A DNA stretch of 7,188 bases from a bacterium. Its GTDB lineage: Bacteria > Chloroflexota > Dormibacteria > Aeolococcales > Bog-877. The notes beneath the pieces were generated by a model. That model was not told the DNA's origin, ran no database searches, and saw only the letters and a list, made by a program, of their open reading frames with translations. Shown here piece by piece: positions 6,302 to 7,188 of the stretch (the first letter of the stretch is position 1; each line of letters starts with the position of its first letter). Both the position numbers and the translations under genes were made by a program. The stretch is from contig JAJZGN010000099.1 of assembly GCA_021798435.1 (NCBI GenBank), forward strand, positions 1-7,188, given 5' to 3'.

Positions 6302-6365
6302 GCTCACCGCCGGCCGCTGGCTTCGGAGAGGGGCTTCCGCTCCACCCTGAGCGGCCCGCGACGCC

Positions 6366-6821
6366 TCAGTCCCCAGCACCTGGTCCAAGCGGCTTTTCGA
6401 AACACGACCGTAGCACCATCATCGACCGGGTGGTCAACCCGGGGAAGCCCACCCGGAGCTCGGCCAGGAGCGCCGCGAGCGCCCGGGGTGAGCTCACCCG
6501 CACCTTGGCCACGTAGCAGTCGTCGCCCGCGACCTCGTGCAGCTCCAGGACCCGAGGATCCTCGGCCAGCCGCCTCTCCAGCCCCAACCTGGCCTCCGGG
6601 TCCCCTCCCAGGGTCATCGAGACCAGCGCCGCCGTGCCTCGGCCCAGCGAGTCGGGGTCCAGCAAGGCGGCATATCCCCGGATCACGCCACTGTCCTCCA
6701 GGCGATGCACCCGGTCGTGGACCGCCGGGGCCGAGAGCCCGACGGCCTCGCCAAGCCCCGCCAGGGTCATCCGGCCGCGCAGGGCGAGCAGGCTGAGGAT
6801 GCGCCTGTCGATGTCGTCCAT
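6366..6821 (-). CDS. Lrp/AsnC-family transcriptional regulator
   Basis: DNA-binding regulator of the feast/famine (Lrp/AsnC) family, acting as dimers or octamers that sense amino acids or other small metabolites. The 151 residues match the family size. The N-terminal winged HTH begins at once: MDDIDRRILSLLALRGRMTLAGLGEAVGLSAPAVHDRVHRLEDSGVIRGY, with the recognition helix at about 30-44 and the typical GVIRGYAALLDP linker at 45-56. The RAM effector domain follows at about 63-140, with HEVAGDDCYVAKVRV at 95-109. The ATG at 6819-6821 starts at the usual family position; no clear Shine-Dalgarno lies before it, so the transcript may be leaderless or short-leadered. It diverges from the transporter gene over 83 bp, the usual arrangement of a local Lrp-type regulator with an exporter it controls. 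A palindrome 8 bp upstream of the start is a likely autoregulatory site. Confidence 0.95.
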   Translation of the reverse strand: MDDIDRRILSLLALRGRMTLAGLGEAVGLSAPAVHDRVHRLEDSGVIRGYAALLDPDSLGRGTAALVSMTLGGDPEARLGLERRLAEDPRVLELHEVAGDDCYVAKVRVSSPRALAALLAELRVGFPGLTTRSMMVLRSCFEKPLGPGAGD

Positions 6822-6829
6822 CGTCGAGA

Positions 6830-6840
6830 TTGTGCCACAA
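6830..6840. promoter_or_regulatory. TTGTG-C-CACAA palindrome, candidate Lrp-family operator
   Basis: A perfect 5-bp inverted repeat around one central base lies 8 bp upstream of the Lrp ATG and 64 bp upstream of the transporter ATG. Lrp/AsnC proteins bind short, AT-richer imperfect palindromes and commonly repress their own gene. The position in the shared spacer fits control of both genes. The assignment rests on position and symmetry only. Confidence 0.45.
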
Positions 6841-6858
6841 GTTTCGAAGCCGAAGCGC

Positions 6859-6864
6859 TAGACT
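6859..6864 (+). promoter_or_regulatory. Possible minus-10 box for the transporter gene
   Basis: TAGACT resembles an actinobacterial-type minus-10 element and would place the transcript start about 35 nt before the transporter ATG. No matching minus-35 hexamer is evident at 16-18 bp. Weak call. Confidence 0.25.
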
Positions 6865-6904
6865 AGGCTTGGTTGCTTAGGACGCCTGGAGCAGGGGCTT
6901 ACAG

Positions 6905-7188
6905 ATGTTCACCAAACTCCGCGGTTCTCGCTGGCTGCTCGCCTGGGCGGCGCTGGTGGTGGTCTACTTCATGTGGGGTTCCACCTTCACCGCCATCCAG
7001 GTGGCGGTTCGAGGGATTCCACCGTTCCTGATGGCGGGCAGCCGCTTTGTGGTCGCCGGCGCGATCCTTTACCTGGTGGCAGGGAGGACGGCCGCTGGCC
7101 ATCGCCGGCCCAGCCTTCGAGAGGTTCGGGCAGCGGCGATTGTCGGGGCACTCCTCTTGCTCGGCGCCAACGGCCTCGTCAGCTGGGC
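6905..7188 (+). CDS. EamA/DMT-family transporter, N-terminal part
   Basis: Inner-membrane transporter of the drug/metabolite (EamA, 10-TMS) superfamily; members export amino acids, metabolites or drugs. Only the first 94 residues are inside the window. Seen: TM1 at about 11-30 with the family hallmark VVYFMWGSTFTAIQVAV (19-35), the RGIPPFLMAGSRFVVAGAILYL segment at about 36-57 forming TM2 and matching the YedA/RhtA-like PPF-MAG-RF pattern, a basic cytoplasmic loop (GRTAAGHRRPSLREVR) at 60-75, and the start of TM3 at 76-93. The ATG at 6905-6907 has AGGGG 7 nt upstream. Divergence from an Lrp-type regulator supports control by it and hints at an amino-acid or related substrate; the substrate is not shown by the sequence. 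Confidence 0.92.
   Translation, partial: MFTKLRGSRWLLAWAALVVVYFMWGSTFTAIQVAVRGIPPFLMAGSRFVVAGAILYLVAGRTAAGHRRPSLREVRAAAIVGALLLLGANGLVSW

Larger units (their letters stand above)
5470..6365. other. 896-bp gap between convergent genes, no intact gene seen
   Basis: Between the TPR stop and the Lrp stop there is no open frame with convincing composition. The frames that are open on either strand are dominated by Arg, Pro, Gly and Ser, as expected from random reading of GC-rich DNA. GC-rich hairpins occur at 5499-5513, 6108-6127 (6-bp GAGCCC/GGGCTC stem), 6205-6220 (GCCCGC/GCGGGC with a 4-nt loop) and 6280-6301. I see no tRNA, no IS ends and no terminal inverted repeats. A stretch at about 5651-6075 looks weakly coding and is listed separately. 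Confidence 0.6.

Noticed and set aside
6062..6796. Plus-strand open frame over the gap and the Lrp gene
   Set aside because: Arg/Pro/Ser/Gly-rich, mostly antisense to a certain Lrp-family gene.

Overview
This is a GC-rich, gene-dense chromosomal segment. Codon usage favours G/C at third positions, GTG starts occur, and neighbouring genes overlap by 4 bp. A Ski2-type helicase of the HelY kind and a DUF503 protein lie beside a Soj-like ParA. This suggests a high-GC Terrabacteria lineage such as Actinomycetota or Chloroflexota and their relatives. That placement is inferred from gene content and composition, not from a marker gene.

Left and centre (1-4433, minus strand, read right to left): a compact co-directional cluster. 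The order of transcription is ParA-family ATPase, a 112-residue unknown protein, an MBL-fold hydrolase, a DUF503/YlxP-like protein, prolipoprotein diacylglyceryl transferase (lgt), and a HelY/Ski2-like helicase cut by the left window edge. Junctions are 1 bp apart (ParA/unknown) or overlap by 4 bp: ATGA at two junctions, GTGA at one, and CTGA at one where the start appears to be CTG. This points to one translationally coupled operon.

Divergent control region (4434-4611): 178 bp separate parA from a plus-strand gene for a TPR protein with a strongly acidic C-terminal tail (4612-5469, GTG start, near-perfect Shine-Dalgarno). An AT-rich core with a TATGAT box on the minus strand sits inside a GCCGC/GCGGC inverted repeat and is the best promoter/operator candidate.

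Gap (5470-6365): about 0.9 kb between two convergent genes, with no intact gene I can support. It has several GC-rich hairpins, one of them a perfect 9-bp stem with a 4-nt loop behind the Lrp gene, and a coding-like stretch that changes frame, possibly a decayed gene.

Right end (6366-7188): an Lrp/AsnC-type regulator on the minus strand diverges from an EamA/DMT-family transporter on the plus strand, cut by the right edge. The 83-bp spacer holds a TTGTG-C-CACAA palindrome just upstream of the regulator start. This is the usual layout of a local Lrp-type regulator with an exporter under its control.

Points most worth checking: the apparent CTG start of the MBL hydrolase; the Asp-to-Asn change in its HxHxDH metal motif; the ParA plus small unknown protein pair, which could be a cargo-positioning module; and the divergent TPR/acidic-tail protein. 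I see no CRISPR array, tRNA, rRNA, insertion sequence or clear novel defence system.
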